Below are positions 9,286 to 20,748 of a stretch of DNA of 64,000 nucleotides, piece by piece. Position 1 is the stretch's first letter; every line of letters starts with the position of its first letter. Origin of the DNA: Ricordea florida (taxonomy: Eukaryota > Cnidaria > Anthozoa > Corallimorpharia > Ricordeidae); NCBI GenBank assembly GCA_949710005.1, contig OX453272.1, positions 9,616,702 to 9,680,701 on the forward strand, in the 5' to 3' direction. The notes below the pieces were generated by a model. It was not told the DNA's origin, did no database searches, and saw nothing but the letters and a program-made list of their open reading frames with translations. The position numbers were made by a program, and so were the translations under genes.

Positions 9286-9432
9286 CCTCCCCTGCGAATA
9301 CTTTGCGTATACTTTTGCGGATAAAAAATTTACATAATACAAAAATTTACACATGTCCCAGACCTCCCCTGCGAATACTTTTGCGGATCCGCAAATCAAC
9401 ATAATACAAAAATTTACACATGTCCCAGACCC
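9286..9432. repeat. Tandem duplication, possible Polinton boundary
   Basis: A block of about 70 bp, beginning ctcccctgcgaatactt and ending acatgtcccagac, occurs twice (about 9286-9362 and 9364-9430), with small differences in the middle. Its last base lies just before unrelated Ty3/gypsy sequence, so it may mark the element end, but no terminal repeat partner is in the window. Confidence 0.6.
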
Positions 9433-9436
9433 CGCT

Positions 9437-9770
9437 TATTCCCACTACTGAGAGCGTTATGATCTGTAGGTACATAGAATTTTCGTCCATGTAAATAGGA
9501 TTGAAAACGTTTTATGCCATCAATAACTGAGAGAGCCTCTCTTTCCGTTGCACTGTAGGTGCGCTCTGCCGCATTGAAATCTCTACCTGCATAAGCTACT
9601 ACAGTTTCCCTTTTACCTAATTATGGTTTGACCTAGAGTTATTCCGATGCCCGTTTGGCTAGCATCAACATACAGATGAAAAGGCTGAGTAAAATCTGGA
9701 TAAGCAAGAATTGGTGCAGAGATCAGAGCATGTTTGAGCGTTTCAAAAGCTTCCTGAAAACCCTTAGCTT
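9437..9770 (-). pseudogene. Ty3/gypsy retrotransposon relic, RT/RNase H region
   Basis: Read on the minus strand, one frame gives AFETLKHALISAPILAYPDF and then YVDASQTGIGITLG, the junction of reverse transcriptase and RNase H in Ty3/gypsy elements. After a frameshift near 9620 the next frame gives RETVVAYAGRDFNAAERTYS, ATEREALSVIDGIKRFQSYL and FYVPTDHNALS, the rest of the RNase H start. No LTR, protease or integrase is adjacent. It is an old internal fragment. Confidence 0.85.
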
Positions 9771-10870
9771 AACTCAAGCTCTCCTATGTTACCATCAGGA
9801 GTTACGGCTCTAACAATATTAAGCGCTGCCATCGTACCGGCACCAGACAGCAGTCTTTCTCCTATCGTGGTGCTAGGTTTGTTGGGACTGAGAAAATATG
9901 TTTCTGTCCTAGTGCCACCTCGAGTGCCGTTAAAAGAGTGCCAAATTCGTACACTGTTTCGTATTTTTCTTCGATCGTTGAACGCGAGGAAAGAATCGCC
10001 AGAGAACTGGACACCAGCGCAAAACGGCCCCAATCCCTCCGCCTCCCGTTTTCAGAGCGAATGAAGAAGAGTAACCGGCTGGAAACGTCAGCACCCCCCC
10101 CCCCACCCCCCCCCCCTTTTACCTTACGGTGGTACAAATTACTTTATCAGCTTGTTTGATTATCCCAATTTATTGTGTTTCAATTCCCCACCAAAGCAGC
10201 ACCAGTTTCTTTAGAAACTATCCTCACAATAAAAAAAATTATGAAATTAAGTAGGGTTTCTTTGTTCGTACAAAATTTTGTAAAACTGAAAAGATCAATA
10301 TCTTAAAAGCAGAATCCTGATACGCCAACTCAAATCGCTAGTTGGGAAGTGAACAGTTTTTCCTAAGATTTTGTCAAAACGGATTTTAGTTTAAGGTCGA
10401 AATGATGACTAAAATTTTAACTGGAAATGGCTGAGTTGGCACAACGAACCTACGACGTGTAAAAGGCACAAGCCATTTCGAATTTTAAAGAGGTTGGTAA
10501 ACTAATTAGTACGCGAACTTCGGCCTTAACGTGTGAGTAAGTGCGTGCGTGACCCAAAGCAAACTAAGATTCCATTGTTTGATAGAGCAAGGAGTTTTCT
10601 AGTAAGCTGAGGTCGCCAAGGAAATCATTTTCCTAAAGTCATAAAAGTCACAGGGCTTGTTTCAAAATTCTACTTTCCTTTCAATTAAAACTACCTAACA
10701 TCTTAATTTTTTTCTTTTTTTTATATAGCGAATATAATAGCCGGCGTAAGGACTCCTTTTGCAACTCGTGTCCATGGAGTTGGCTTCCATTTACCCATGG
10801 ATAATAAAACGATCGGTGGTACGTTTTATTATGAAGGTCACAACGCACTTGCTAAAGAAAGAGTCCTTAG
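9771..10870. other. Stretch without a recognised gene
   Basis: Frames on both strands are open between about 9786 and 10130, but the products overlap on both strands and match nothing I know. A nearly pure C tract lies at 10093-10120. From 10160 to 10870 I see AT-rich non-coding sequence only. Confidence 0.5.
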
Positions 10871-11167
10871 GGACGGACCATTAGAAAAGTGATGGTGGAG
10901 GGGGGGGGGGGGGGGGTGGGGAATTTTCAGCTTGCACGAATTTTTTTTTTTCGCTCACTGCTTGTGCAGTAATTTTTTTTTTCAGGTGAACCCCTCTGCA
11001 CGAATTTTTTTTACTGCGTGTGAAAAAGTCACAATTGGACCTTCCTTCTGCATGAATTTTGTTTTACCTTCTTTGCATGAATTTTTTTTCTTGGCATTTT
11101 CCCTTGCATGAATTTTTTTTTGCTTTCCCCCCCCCCCCCCCCACTATCACTTTTCTAATGGTCCGTC
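10871..11167. mobile_element. MITE-like inverted-repeat element, copy 1
   Basis: The ends read ggacggaccattagaaaagt and, inverted, acttttctaatggtccgtc. Next to the repeats are G and C homopolymer runs. The interior repeats a decaying module of the form tgcatgaatttttt. A second copy in the opposite internal orientation lies at 20749-20985. No coding capacity. The target site duplication is unclear. Confidence 0.75.
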
Positions 11168-11300
11168 GTCCCTTACGTGCTAGTGATGACTTCTCACGGA
11201 ACCAACCTAAGACATACTTGTTTTACCCCGTGATAAGCTCTTCCACTGAATCATAGCTCTCTTGGTGCCTCATTTAATTTTCGATTGTGAATATAAAATC

Positions 11301-11500
11301 NNNNNNNNNNNNNNNNNNNNNNNNNNNNNNNNNNNNNNNNNNNNNNNNNNNNNNNNNNNNNNNNNNNNNNNNNNNNNNNNNNNNNNNNNNNNNNNNNNNN
11401 NNNNNNNNNNNNNNNNNNNNNNNNNNNNNNNNNNNNNNNNNNNNNNNNNNNNNNNNNNNNNNNNNNNNNNNNNNNNNNNNNNNNNNNNNNNNNNNNNNNN
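11301..11500. other. Assembly gap (200 N)
   Basis: Exactly 200 N, a conventional scaffold gap. The true length and content are unknown, and the sequences on each side may not be adjacent in the genome. Confidence 0.99.
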
Positions 11501-11509
11501 GCTACTGTT

Positions 11510-11665
11510 TCACCCGTTCCGCACGTTGTAACGCACTAACTAATGGAATTGTTAGGCGTTATATCACAGTAAATTAATGCATTGTAAACGAACAGCATTC
11601 ACGACAATAAATTTTCTAGGGCTGGAGGGGTGGGTAATGATATGTGCAAAATCAGCGCGCCTTTA
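11510..11665. repeat. Diverged inverted copy of the PB1-gene 3' end
   Basis: From cacccgttccgcacgttgta onward, about 75 bp nearly match the reverse complement of 26056-26130, including the codons for the C-terminus of the PB1 ORF (TRSARCNALTNGIVRR). Weaker similarity continues through gggctggaggggtgggtaatg, matching 25975-26015 reversed. The 5' part would lie in or beyond the N gap. Confidence 0.7.
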
Positions 11666-12071
11666 TACGGTGATCGATCGCTTGGCATTTGCATTTGGGC
11701 TCAATCCGGGATTATTCTTTTAAAATTCATTTGCATCTGCGTACAAATCACTATTCCAGTTGTGTTTTTAATTAACGACGGTTCTTAAATCACTCAGTGT
11801 TAAGGTAAGTGTTTGCAAACGCTGTTACTTCGGAGATATTTTCCTATATCGGCAACCGTTGTATTTAGGCTAAGTGAGTGCAATGTGTTTATGGTTGTTC
11901 CTTGATCAATCCAGAAAAGAAGTAAAACCGACTTATACCTTAAGTTTAACTTCATATATAGCATATGTGCTTACTCACTCGTATATTCTAATATTAGTAC
12001 ATGATTTAAACTAGCGACAAGCACAATCTATAGTAATATCAGAGCGAGTTCCTCCACATCGATCGACATAA
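11666..12071. other. Stretch without a recognised gene
   Basis: About 400 bp of AT-rich sequence between the PB1-related copy and the minisatellite. I see no ORF, tRNA or clear repeat in it. Confidence 0.5.
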
Positions 12072-13260
12072 CAAACCAATAATTAGTGGCATACAACTAC
12101 ATCATACACAAACCAATAATTAGTGACATACAACTACCTCATATACAAACCAATAATTAGTGGCATACAACTTTACATCATATACAAACCAATAATTAGT
12201 GACATACAACTACATCATATACAAACCAATAATTAGTGGCATACAACTACATCATATACAAACCAATAATTAGTGGCATACAACTACATCATAAACAAAC
12301 CAATAATTAGTGACATACAACTTTACATCATATACAAACCAATAAATAGTGGCATACAACTACATCATGTACAAACCAATAATTAGTGGCATACAACTGC
12401 ATCATTTACAAACCAATAATTAATGACATACAACTGCATCATATACAAACCAATAATTCGTGGCATACAACTACATCATATACAAACCAATAATTAGTGA
12501 CATACAACTACATCATATACAAACCAATAATTAGTGGCATACAACTACCTCATATACAAACCAATAATTAGTGGCATACAACTACATCATATACAAACCA
12601 ATAATTCGTGGCATACAACTTTACATCATATACAAACCAATAATTAGTGGCATACAACTACCTCATATACAAACCAATAATTAGTGACATACAACTTTAC
12701 ATCATATACAAACCAATAATTAGTGGCATACAACTACATCATATACAAACCAATAATTCGTGGCATACAACTACATCATATACAAACCAATAATTAGTGG
12801 CATACAACTACCTCATATACAAACCAATAATTAGTGGCATACAACTTTACATCATATACCAACCAATAATTAGTGGCATACAACTACATCATATACAAAC
12901 CAATAATTAGTGGCATACAACTACCTCATATACAAACCAATAATTAGTGACATACAACTTTACATCATATACAAACCAATAATTAGTGGCATACAACTAC
13001 ATCATATACAAACCAATAATTCGTGGCATACAACTACATCATATACAAACCAATAATTAGTGGCATACAACTACCTCATATACAAACCAATAATTAGTGG
13101 CATACAACTTTACATCATATACCAACCAATAATTAGTGGCATACAACTACATCATATACAAACCAATAATTAGTGACATACAACTACATCATATACAAAC
13201 CAATAATTAGTGGCATACAACTCCATCATATACAAACCAATAATTCGTGGCATACAACTA
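12072..13260. repeat. 37-bp minisatellite with 263-bp higher-order structure
   Basis: About 32 units start caaaccaataattagtggca and continue tacaactacatcatata. Variants are tac-ctc for tac-atc, a 39-bp form with ctttacatc, attcgtgg for attagtgg and gtgacata for gtggcata. A series of seven units recurs with the same order of variants: the rare form ataccaacc is at 12856 and again at 13119, 263 bp apart, equal to five 37-bp and two 39-bp units. There are no unique spacers. Confidence 0.95.
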
Positions 13261-13322
13261 CAAGGAGTTATTGATTGGATCTTCTTGCTTCTCATAACCT
13301 ATTAACACTAAGCCTTTATTAG

Positions 13323-16300
13323 ATGCCACGCAACAAACTTAGTGACAATCAGCTTGGAAAACTGAAAGCACTGTGGCTGGGCGGCATGACAACTAAGTCC
13401 AAGAAAGATTTGATCATGGAAGCTGTCGAGTCCACAGGCCTTGATGAAAAGGTTATAAAGGTTTGTTGAACAATTCCTCTTTTGTAAGTAAAGCGTATTC
13501 CTTCTTGCTCGCTATGAAAAAGGGAGATACACGTTAAATCCAGTGCAAAATAAAATCTAATAAATCATAAAAATGCCCTTTATTAGTAAGGAAGTTTACG
13601 TTATGAATCACTTTTGTTAGAAAATTGTTTTTCTTTTTGTCATTCTGAGTCGTTGTATTTCAGAATTGGATAGGGAACGAAAAAAAGAGGAGAGGCCTTG
13701 TGGTGAAAAGAAGCAAGCCACCAGCAAGGGAGGTCAAAACCTACATCGAGGGAAAGCCTAGAAAGAAATCCGCTTTTTCGGTCTTCAAGAGTGAGTTTTT
13801 GGCAAAGGAGGGTAAGTGGTCATGCTGTTTGTTTAAGTTTTCTTGTAGGGTTTTGGGCTGAAAAGACTCGAAAGCTTATTTCACTATTTTATTTCAACTA
13901 GCCAAAACAATGATTGCAGAAGGGGTCGGCGCCGCGGAAGTACAAAGGAGAGGCAATATTGCATACCAGAGCCTTGACGTTAAGGAACGTCAAATATATC
14001 AGAAAAGGGCGGATGATACAAACAGCAACAGCGTCCAAGTATCCGCGGTTTCTCGTACTAAACTGGTCCGAAAAATTGTTTCCAACATACATGCAAATGT
14101 AAGTATACATTTATTTAGCATGACATGTTCGTGATCCACTCTCTCGTATTAACTCCATGTCACACGAAAGTAAGATGATAGCGCCGGATGATGATTCCTG
14201 GAAACTGTGACATGTTTATTGAGGTCAAGCACACATTGTAATAGACATAACGGTAACTAAGAACAAGTTATTGTAGGTAGGAGAGCTAATTGAATAGTAT
14301 AACAAGTAGATAATCTTGCTTGGATGGTACCCCCAGTGCTAAAATAATCGTACTTCCATAACTCGTGTTTCACCAGTATATTTAAGACAAAAGAAATGTT
14401 TCTTCTGGATTCGTCGTTTCAATTATACATTTTACAATAACTGAGCGAATTCTCGCGCGCTGATTGGCTAATTTTTATCATCAATAAGAGTACAGACACA
14501 TAAAATTTTAATTTATGCAAGCGAGCTGTCAAACAGTCAGATTTTTACCCAATCAAATTGTCACAAGCCAATGAGAAGGCGAGAAAAGTTATTGAGAATA
14601 GTTGCGCCCTGATTGCGTCAATTTAAATAAAATTCAGCATTTTTCGAGTTTACTTGCTGTTTACTTGCGTTGTCTTTTCATTTAAGTCTTCATTTGACCT
14701 TTTTCGCGTTTTGTTATTGTAAAAAACAAATTGACGTCCTTTTTTTACATGCGTCTGTCCTCTTATTGATGATAAATTGCGTCATAACATTGTCAAAGTG
14801 TTGTAGATCCACGAGCCGATAGGCGAGTGGATCTACAACAAACTTTGTTGTAGAACAAAGTTTGTTGTTTGTTGTGTGTTTGTACGATACTCACATAAGT
14901 TACACGTCCCTATTACAGATGCAAAAACTTGACGAACTGGGTTGTCAATCCATTTGGATAGGCTTTTGTGGGGCTCAACCTCAGCGACTGTATTCTCCGC
15001 AAATGGCAGATCTCGCCGAAGACGAGACTTTGACCAGGGGCACCCAACGACCAAATTTTTCCAAATCCCTCAGAAGTGCCTTAAATGGATTTTTCTATGC
15101 TTTAGAAGCCTGTTTCATTAATCTGGAGCTGCCCTAAAAACTATTTATCTGTTCGGATTTCTTAGGGGAACTGTATTCGTCTCGAAAATCCTAGGCGGCC
15201 TTTTTGGCTCATCCGAAAGTTTTAGCTACCTTTATAGGTCTGTTCGAAAAATGAAGGACTCGTGCTAGCATTGCTGTCGTTAGAAATTTTTAGGAGACCT
15301 TTTTTGTAAAAGCTTGCGTCTATGAAAAGATTCCGAAAATTTTAGGGAGTAACGTTTTTATTCGAAAGTATTAGGGGAAGAAATCACACGCTACTGAACA
15401 GAGACAAACAAGCCGACATTACCGTCGACCATATCTTCCATAACTTAGAAAAATAAAGCATTCAGATGACTTAGATCAGTTAGATGTAAGGTGAATGTTT
15501 ATTATTATTACCTATACATGTTTGAAACCGATAAAATTTCCAGTTTTTAATTTGATCGCGGAAAAGCGTTTTAAACAAGGAGAAAACAAATCTAGTATAA
15601 ACATATCCAGCTTATCCATAAGCGTTAAGGCCATCCTATTTTTTTTCTCCGTTTAGCGTCGTCCGACCGACCCAAATTTTTGGCATTTAAAAAAAAGTAA
15701 CTCAGTACGTAGTTGGACCATTTTTCACTTGAAATAATTCTTATGACTTTTTTTTTAACTTTCTTTTTTTTCAATCCGACCGACCGACCCAATATCAGAA
15801 AACGCATTCGACGCTAAACGAAAAAAAAAAAAATATGAGGATCACCTAAGTTTTATCGCGTCGGAAAGGTCGGTCAACAGCATAAAGACTGTGAGAATTA
15901 AGCTTACCAGGTCGTTCAAGTCAGTACGAGAGTACAACGTTAAACAAAGACGTTCTGATTGGTGAATTTGGACTGCCTTCTCAGATAAATCTTACTTCGA
16001 TTTTCTGCACCCATGCGTTATACATCCCTAACTTGCGGACGACGTCCAAAAATTGCGAGTTGTAACTCGAACGAAAATTCTAGGGTAACTTTCTGTTGAC
16101 TATCTATTTACGAAAAGTCTTGGACAACTTTTTCTCGACCACCTAAATTACGCAAATTCTAGGGCAATTTTTTTTTCCGAAAATCAAGACAACGTGTTCT
16201 TTCCCTTGAGGAGAAATTTTCCGAAAAATTTAGGCGACCTTACATTCGAACAGATATTTTACCGAAATCATTCGTTGGGTGCCCCTGTTTGACAAACTTT

Positions 16301-18063
16301 GTCGTTTCTGCCATGGTAAACAAACTCGGTGAGTTTTTGTTGTTTCACCATGGCTATTATGTACCAACCCGTAAATAACAAATCAAAATAGTATTGAAGT
16401 AAAGACGATGATCATCATCTGTTTATGTTTGTACTTTTCTCTCATAGCTGTTTTTTTTTTTCAGTGCCAGCGTTCAGGTAAGTTTATGTCAATTCAGAGT
16501 GACATACATATTCCAAAATGAAGCAAATTATGAATACAATTAATAACTAAACATAAGGGAAAAAAAGAAAGATGCCTGTTGAAAAGGAAGTTGAGGGGTT
16601 ACCCCTATATGAAAAGTCCCCTAATAAATTACAATAAATCAAACCGAAAATTCTCTTCACTGCAGTTTCCTTTGGTTTCTAAATACAACATTTGTTTACA
16701 TTGCTCTTACTTATTTGTATGTGGATTGTTTTAGCCAAAGCACAAATGAATGCAAATACTCCCACCACATCGAGGAGTAAGAAAACCAGTTCGGGCACAT
16801 CCAATGCGGACGCTTCCAGTGAATCAGGTGTGTACAAGCTGGCCTATGGTGTCTTTGATGAGCAATACTGCAACTCTGCTATAGTTTATTTTATACAGGG
16901 CTTTCAATCGATGCCCTGTGAAGTGCAGTTTACTTTCGCTTGTTTTGCCGTACCGTTTAGAAAGCGAGCGCATTCATCTTAGTAATTCACTCTAAAATGT
17001 TTGTAACAGTAAAAATGTTTTAAATTTTTAACAGCTCAAACGTTAAATATAGAAGCAACAACCGTCAGGGCTAGGGGCTCCAAGAGGAAAAAAGGCAGCT
17101 CGATTTATTCTGATATACCAGGTGCGTACTGGCTTAAAGAAAGTATCCTACCTAATAAATAAAAGGCGTAAATCATCCTTTTTGGTGCCCATAATAAGGT
17201 CTGACATTTCATTGTTTTTTTGTTAAAGACATCTTTTATATATATTTATTTCTTTTCCTTCTCCATTACATGTTCAGGCTCAACGGAACATAAAAAGGCT
17301 AAAGGGAGTAATTCACATGTGGACTCAAGCGTTCCTGGTCCTTGTGCTCTTAGAGAAGGTTAGTCCCCTGTGTTCAGTTTGCCCTCCCATTACCAACCAG
17401 GCTTTATATATTTCATGTTCACGGTGCGAGGGGGAAATAAATGTACGTACTTCGTTTTTCTTGTTTGTCTCATAAGTTTAATATATACAGTCAAAAACAA
17501 CCTTAATGACACCTGCTTAGAACGAAAAAAAAATTCCATGATATTGCACACACTTTTCATGGTGCCAACCCATACGTTCCTTCCTAATTAATCCATCTAA
17601 TACGATCACTCCGATATTTGAAGACATATTTTCTTGTCACAACATAAACCAAAATACGGATTGTACTATAGTATAATAACATCCCTGCGTAAATTGTTTT
17701 TTTATTTTAGGTGATCTAGTTCAGATGCTTAACCAAGAGAGCAGTGCAGTGGGAGAGGCGGTGGTAGGATCTCAAAAAAAAGTCCACGGTAGAGATATTT
17801 TGCAGGGTTGGGTTCCGCTCATGGTCACCGAAATTCTACCTTCAATCAGACCGTGGCCGGAGTATCCGACCCACTCGGACGTGGTGGAGAGCGGCAGTTT
17901 TGTTGCCTGGCCCGAGCAGTATCTTTGTAGGAGGGGAGAAAGGCGGCATTACAGTAAGGAGGTAGAGGTGTTAAGGGATCCTCTACATCCAGATAAAGAT
18001 GTAAGCCCGCGCACATTAGTCTCCCGTGACAGGCAATTAAGAGAGAGGACTAAGGCTAGCTAG
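13323..18063 (+). CDS. Eight-exon gene for a homeodomain-like plus HMG-box-like protein
   Basis: Exons with GT-AG borders and consistent phases: 13323-13460, 13664-13811, 13902-14098, 14919-15034 continued at 16294-16328, 16735-16827, 17035-17121, 17278-17358 and 17711-18063 (TAG). Leaving out the transposon in exon 4, the product is 415 residues. Residues about 10-55 resemble a homeodomain, with a recognition-helix-like DEKVIKNWIGNEKKRR. Residues about 70-130 resemble an HMG box split by an intron, with KSAFSVFKSEFLAKEG and later YQSLDVKERQIYQKRAD. The middle is Ser/Thr/Lys-rich and low complexity. The last exon (TRP-rich, DILQGWVPLMVTEILPSIRP) is unknown to me. The likely role is DNA binding in the nucleus. 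As assembled, exon 4 is broken by the insertion. Confidence 0.7.
14466..14785. repeat. Inverted-repeat (MITE-like) element in intron 3
   Basis: Imperfect inverted arms of about 33 bp, left ggctaatttttatcatcaat and right with tcttattgatgataaattgc, enclose about 250 bp without coding sequence. It lies in the intron between exons 3 and 4 of the homeodomain/HMG gene. A small palindrome (aacaaactttgttg) follows at about 14838. Confidence 0.5.
15035..16287. mobile_element. Non-autonomous DNA transposon inside an exon
   Basis: Perfect 16-bp terminal inverted repeats CAGGGGCACCCAACGA bound the element, and a 6-bp direct repeat TTTGAC flanks it (15029-15034 and 16288-16293). It has no transposase. 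Both halves contain many degenerate modules of the type ccgaaaattctaggg, in opposite directions, so the whole can fold back. The superfamily is uncertain: the CAGGGG terminus occurs in several groups and the 6-bp duplication does not decide it. It interrupts exon 4 of the surrounding gene and shifts the reading frame into early stops. Confidence 0.8.
15651..15819. mobile_element. Nested MITE-like insertion within the exon transposon
   Basis: Inverted ends tttagcgtcg and cgacgctaaa enclose 169 bp that include matching ccgaccgaccca modules on both sides and poly-A/T runs. The outer element continues on both sides, so this piece probably inserted later. Confidence 0.55.
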
Positions 18064-20748
18064 TGGTAGAATATGTCCTTCGTCCACGTTTTGAAGGGCT
18101 TTGACACTTTATGCTAAAACAAAGGGACAAAAGCCAGACAAAGATAAAAGGCCATGAAAAATTCAATTCACCATTTGCATAGAACCCGCGTTAAATTTAA
18201 GATTTATATTGGTTAAAATATTTCGATATCATTCTAGGCCGCATATGCGCATTTGACACTGGCCCTTCAATTAATTTGTAATCTTACGACAATTACAGTG
18301 CAGCCTCCTTACAGCTTCACTTTTTCAATAAGTTTATTATTATTAATAATAATAACAATAATAACAATAATAATAATAATAATATTACTATTATAATTTT
18401 TATTATTATTATTATAATTGTTGTTATATGTCTTTTCATGAGTTAAGAATAAATGGTTTGGCATTGATATGGTCAAAAAATGTATCAGTATGTGGATCAT
18501 AAATATGGCTTGCTACTATTTTTTCAAATATGATTTGTCCACAATATAGCAACTGCTTCGCTATATGCCTAGCGCACACAGTCTTAAGAAAGTTGTTAAT
18601 TTACTGTTATCCTGTCTACTGAAAAAAAGTTAAAGCTGATTACGAGTTACAACGATTGAACAATGCATAAAATCGAGAAAATCTAAGAATTAGTTTAAAG
18701 CTGAAATGGGCACCTTCATTGGGGTGCTGCTGTATTCGTAGTCAATTTTTTGTACCATGTAAACACATATACCCGTGTACTGAATGCACCTTTTGGATAA
18801 CAGTTTGTATACGGACAACGAGTTTATGCCATCATTATACTATGCTAGGGTATTTGGTTCAAGACTGAATCAAGCGAGGTCAGACCTGTAAGTAAATCAG
18901 TGGCAGAAATTCGAGTGTACTGGTGATAAATAAGTAGCGTATAGAAGAGACAACATTTCATTAGTTTATTGAATAAAATTGACACTTGTTTTGATCGTTA
19001 CATCTTTTGTCATTTCATAAGCACTCTATATTTGATTCGAAAGACTGTCTTCTTTTTAATAAAATACACCCGACTTTACATGGTAAGGGCTTTACTAATG
19101 TTATGGTGGCGCAAACTAACTTCGAGAACAATTTCCATACATTTTTTTATATAATAACTTAACGAGGTGATCATACCGTTCTTATTGTTTGATCCTACCA
19201 TGCCCCTTTGCTATATTTTCATCAACATCTTGTTTCAAAGAAAGCGACGCTGCGGTACTTCAGTAATGAAAATGTGACACCTCTAAACGACAGTCAAAAC
19301 AGTTCGATCAAGGCGAGTTGCAAGCTACTGCTAATTGAGCGGAGTTAAGGGCATACAAAGACAAGCTTGAATGTTAGCTAAAAGAAGAAAAAATAATTCA
19401 GGAATTAAATAAGGGAGACAAAGCTAAAAAGATACAGAATGGTTCTTTTATCGGGGAGGGATTCCAGGTGGTGCGAGCACTCAACAACAATACCGAAGTA
19501 GCCTGGGTTTGAATTCAAAAACCAGTTTTATATGCGGGCGTGTACTTGTTGTTTGTTCGCATCCTTGTAGTGAGGTTTTTCTCATAGTTCACTGGTTTTC
19601 CGCCCCCGCGTAAACCAACAATTGCGATCGTGAGGGGCCAACTGGATTGTCAGACGGAAAACTGTTTTATAAACCCTCAAAAAATACATAACGTCAACTT
19701 ATTTGTTTATCAGAAGGCGTAATCTGCTTTAAACGGTAAGCACCAAACATGTCTGGGGCGTAACGAGTGACAACGTTTATGGGATACCGTATCACAAAGT
19801 TTGTATTATTTATGTTGATGTGTCGCGTACTTGATAGGTTCAGGTCAGAACGTTTGATTGAAATGGAACCAGAAACATCAACTTGTTGACTTCAATACTA
19901 CAACATAAGTCAATAAGGTTGAATCTAAGTTTTTTGGCCCTAACTGAAGTGAAATTTTGTTTGACACAAAAATAAATGGCATTATATCGGTGCCCAACCT
20001 CCTAACATGTTGACATTTTCCGTACACTTGTATTTAAAATTTCCCAACATTTCTAGGTTCTCACTTTATTACATCCCAAAATTGGGGTGGTAGTCTATCT
20101 TCAAAGGCTTTAACTACATCAGCCCGAAACTTTTTCAGACTATAACCTTTGCAAATTTTGTCATATTTATACGTTTGATGTACGCAAAATAGGTAACGTG
20201 ACTTTTGACGGCCAAAATCTTCCGAAAAAACCTTTGAGTGAAAATGTCAACAGTTTACCATTTCACTTGAGTGCATCTAGATAGCTCAAAAGGTTATGAA
20301 CAAAGTATCCGGACCAGGACTTTAATTTGTTACAATTTTCATTATTTTTAAAAATAAACGGCATTTTGTAGTACTGCCTAGTCCCCCAATGCAGGTACAC
20401 TCTTATTTTATGCTTTTATTGTAAGAAATCTCAACAAGGCCGGGCAAGTAAATGAAGTTCACAGTAGTCTTAACATTACAAAAGTAAAGGCAGCTTCCTA
20501 AATACTGTAAAACGTGGTACCATCTTGCTATAAAGAAATTTGAACTATGAATAGACCTGACAGGTCAGGTGACAAGATATGAGCCCAGGAAATATTTAAG
20601 GTTACCGAAATTCGTGCCCATAAAGATATCCCAAGATTGTAAGGTGTTTCGATAAATGTATAAAAAGTAAGACCACCCCTTAACTTTTCTCAAGACAAGT
20701 TTGCCTTTGTTACCATTTTTACGCCGGTACATAGCTAAATGGAGGTAA
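18064..20748. other. Intergenic stretch without a recognised gene
   Basis: About 2.7 kb follow the stop of the homeodomain/HMG gene. It holds an AT microsatellite (taa/tta runs at about 18336-18425) and AT-rich sequence with short ORFs that match nothing. I see no tRNA or transposon ends. Confidence 0.5.

Larger units (their letters stand above)
1..9432. mobile_element. Polinton/Maverick (adintovirus-like) element, left end outside window
   Basis: Five genes diagnostic of this class lie together: packaging ATPase, double-jelly-roll-type capsid, retroviral-type integrase and protein-primed DNA polymerase, plus small ORFs. The polymerase, ATPase, capsid and small ORFs are on the minus strand; only the integrase is on the plus strand. 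The left end is cut by the window, so any protease or minor capsid gene cannot be judged. The right end is not fixed: after the polymerase start at 8752 come an 11-bp minisatellite and a duplicated block ending near 9432, and a Ty3/gypsy relic begins at 9437. I found no terminal inverted repeat because the partner end is outside. The only obvious break in its genes is the insertion in the capsid gene. Confidence 0.85.

Noticed and set aside
8786-9402. Several long ORFs on both strands across the 11-bp repeat (repeating MPSRCQADAKP)
   Set aside because: All frames stay open because the repeat unit lacks stops; the products are reading-frame echoes of a minisatellite.
9764-10159. Overlapping ORFs on both strands next to the gypsy relic
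   Set aside because: No recognisable domain, poly-G/P from a C tract, and open frames on both strands without support.
11262-11577. ORFs spanning the N gap
   Set aside because: They are made mostly of unknown bases; only the last codons carry information and these repeat the PB1 ORF end.
12072-13260. Regular 37-bp repeats that could suggest a CRISPR array
   Set aside because: Units are directly adjacent with no unique spacers, and the context is eukaryotic.
16465-16477. A 13-base microexon candidate between consensus splice sites (tttcag/gtaagt)
   Set aside because: Including it shifts the frame and gives a stop in the next exon; joining 16328 to 16735 directly keeps the frame.
17370-17591. 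73-codon plus-strand ORF in the homeodomain/HMG gene
   Set aside because: It lies in the intron between 17358 and 17711 and has no splice or family support.
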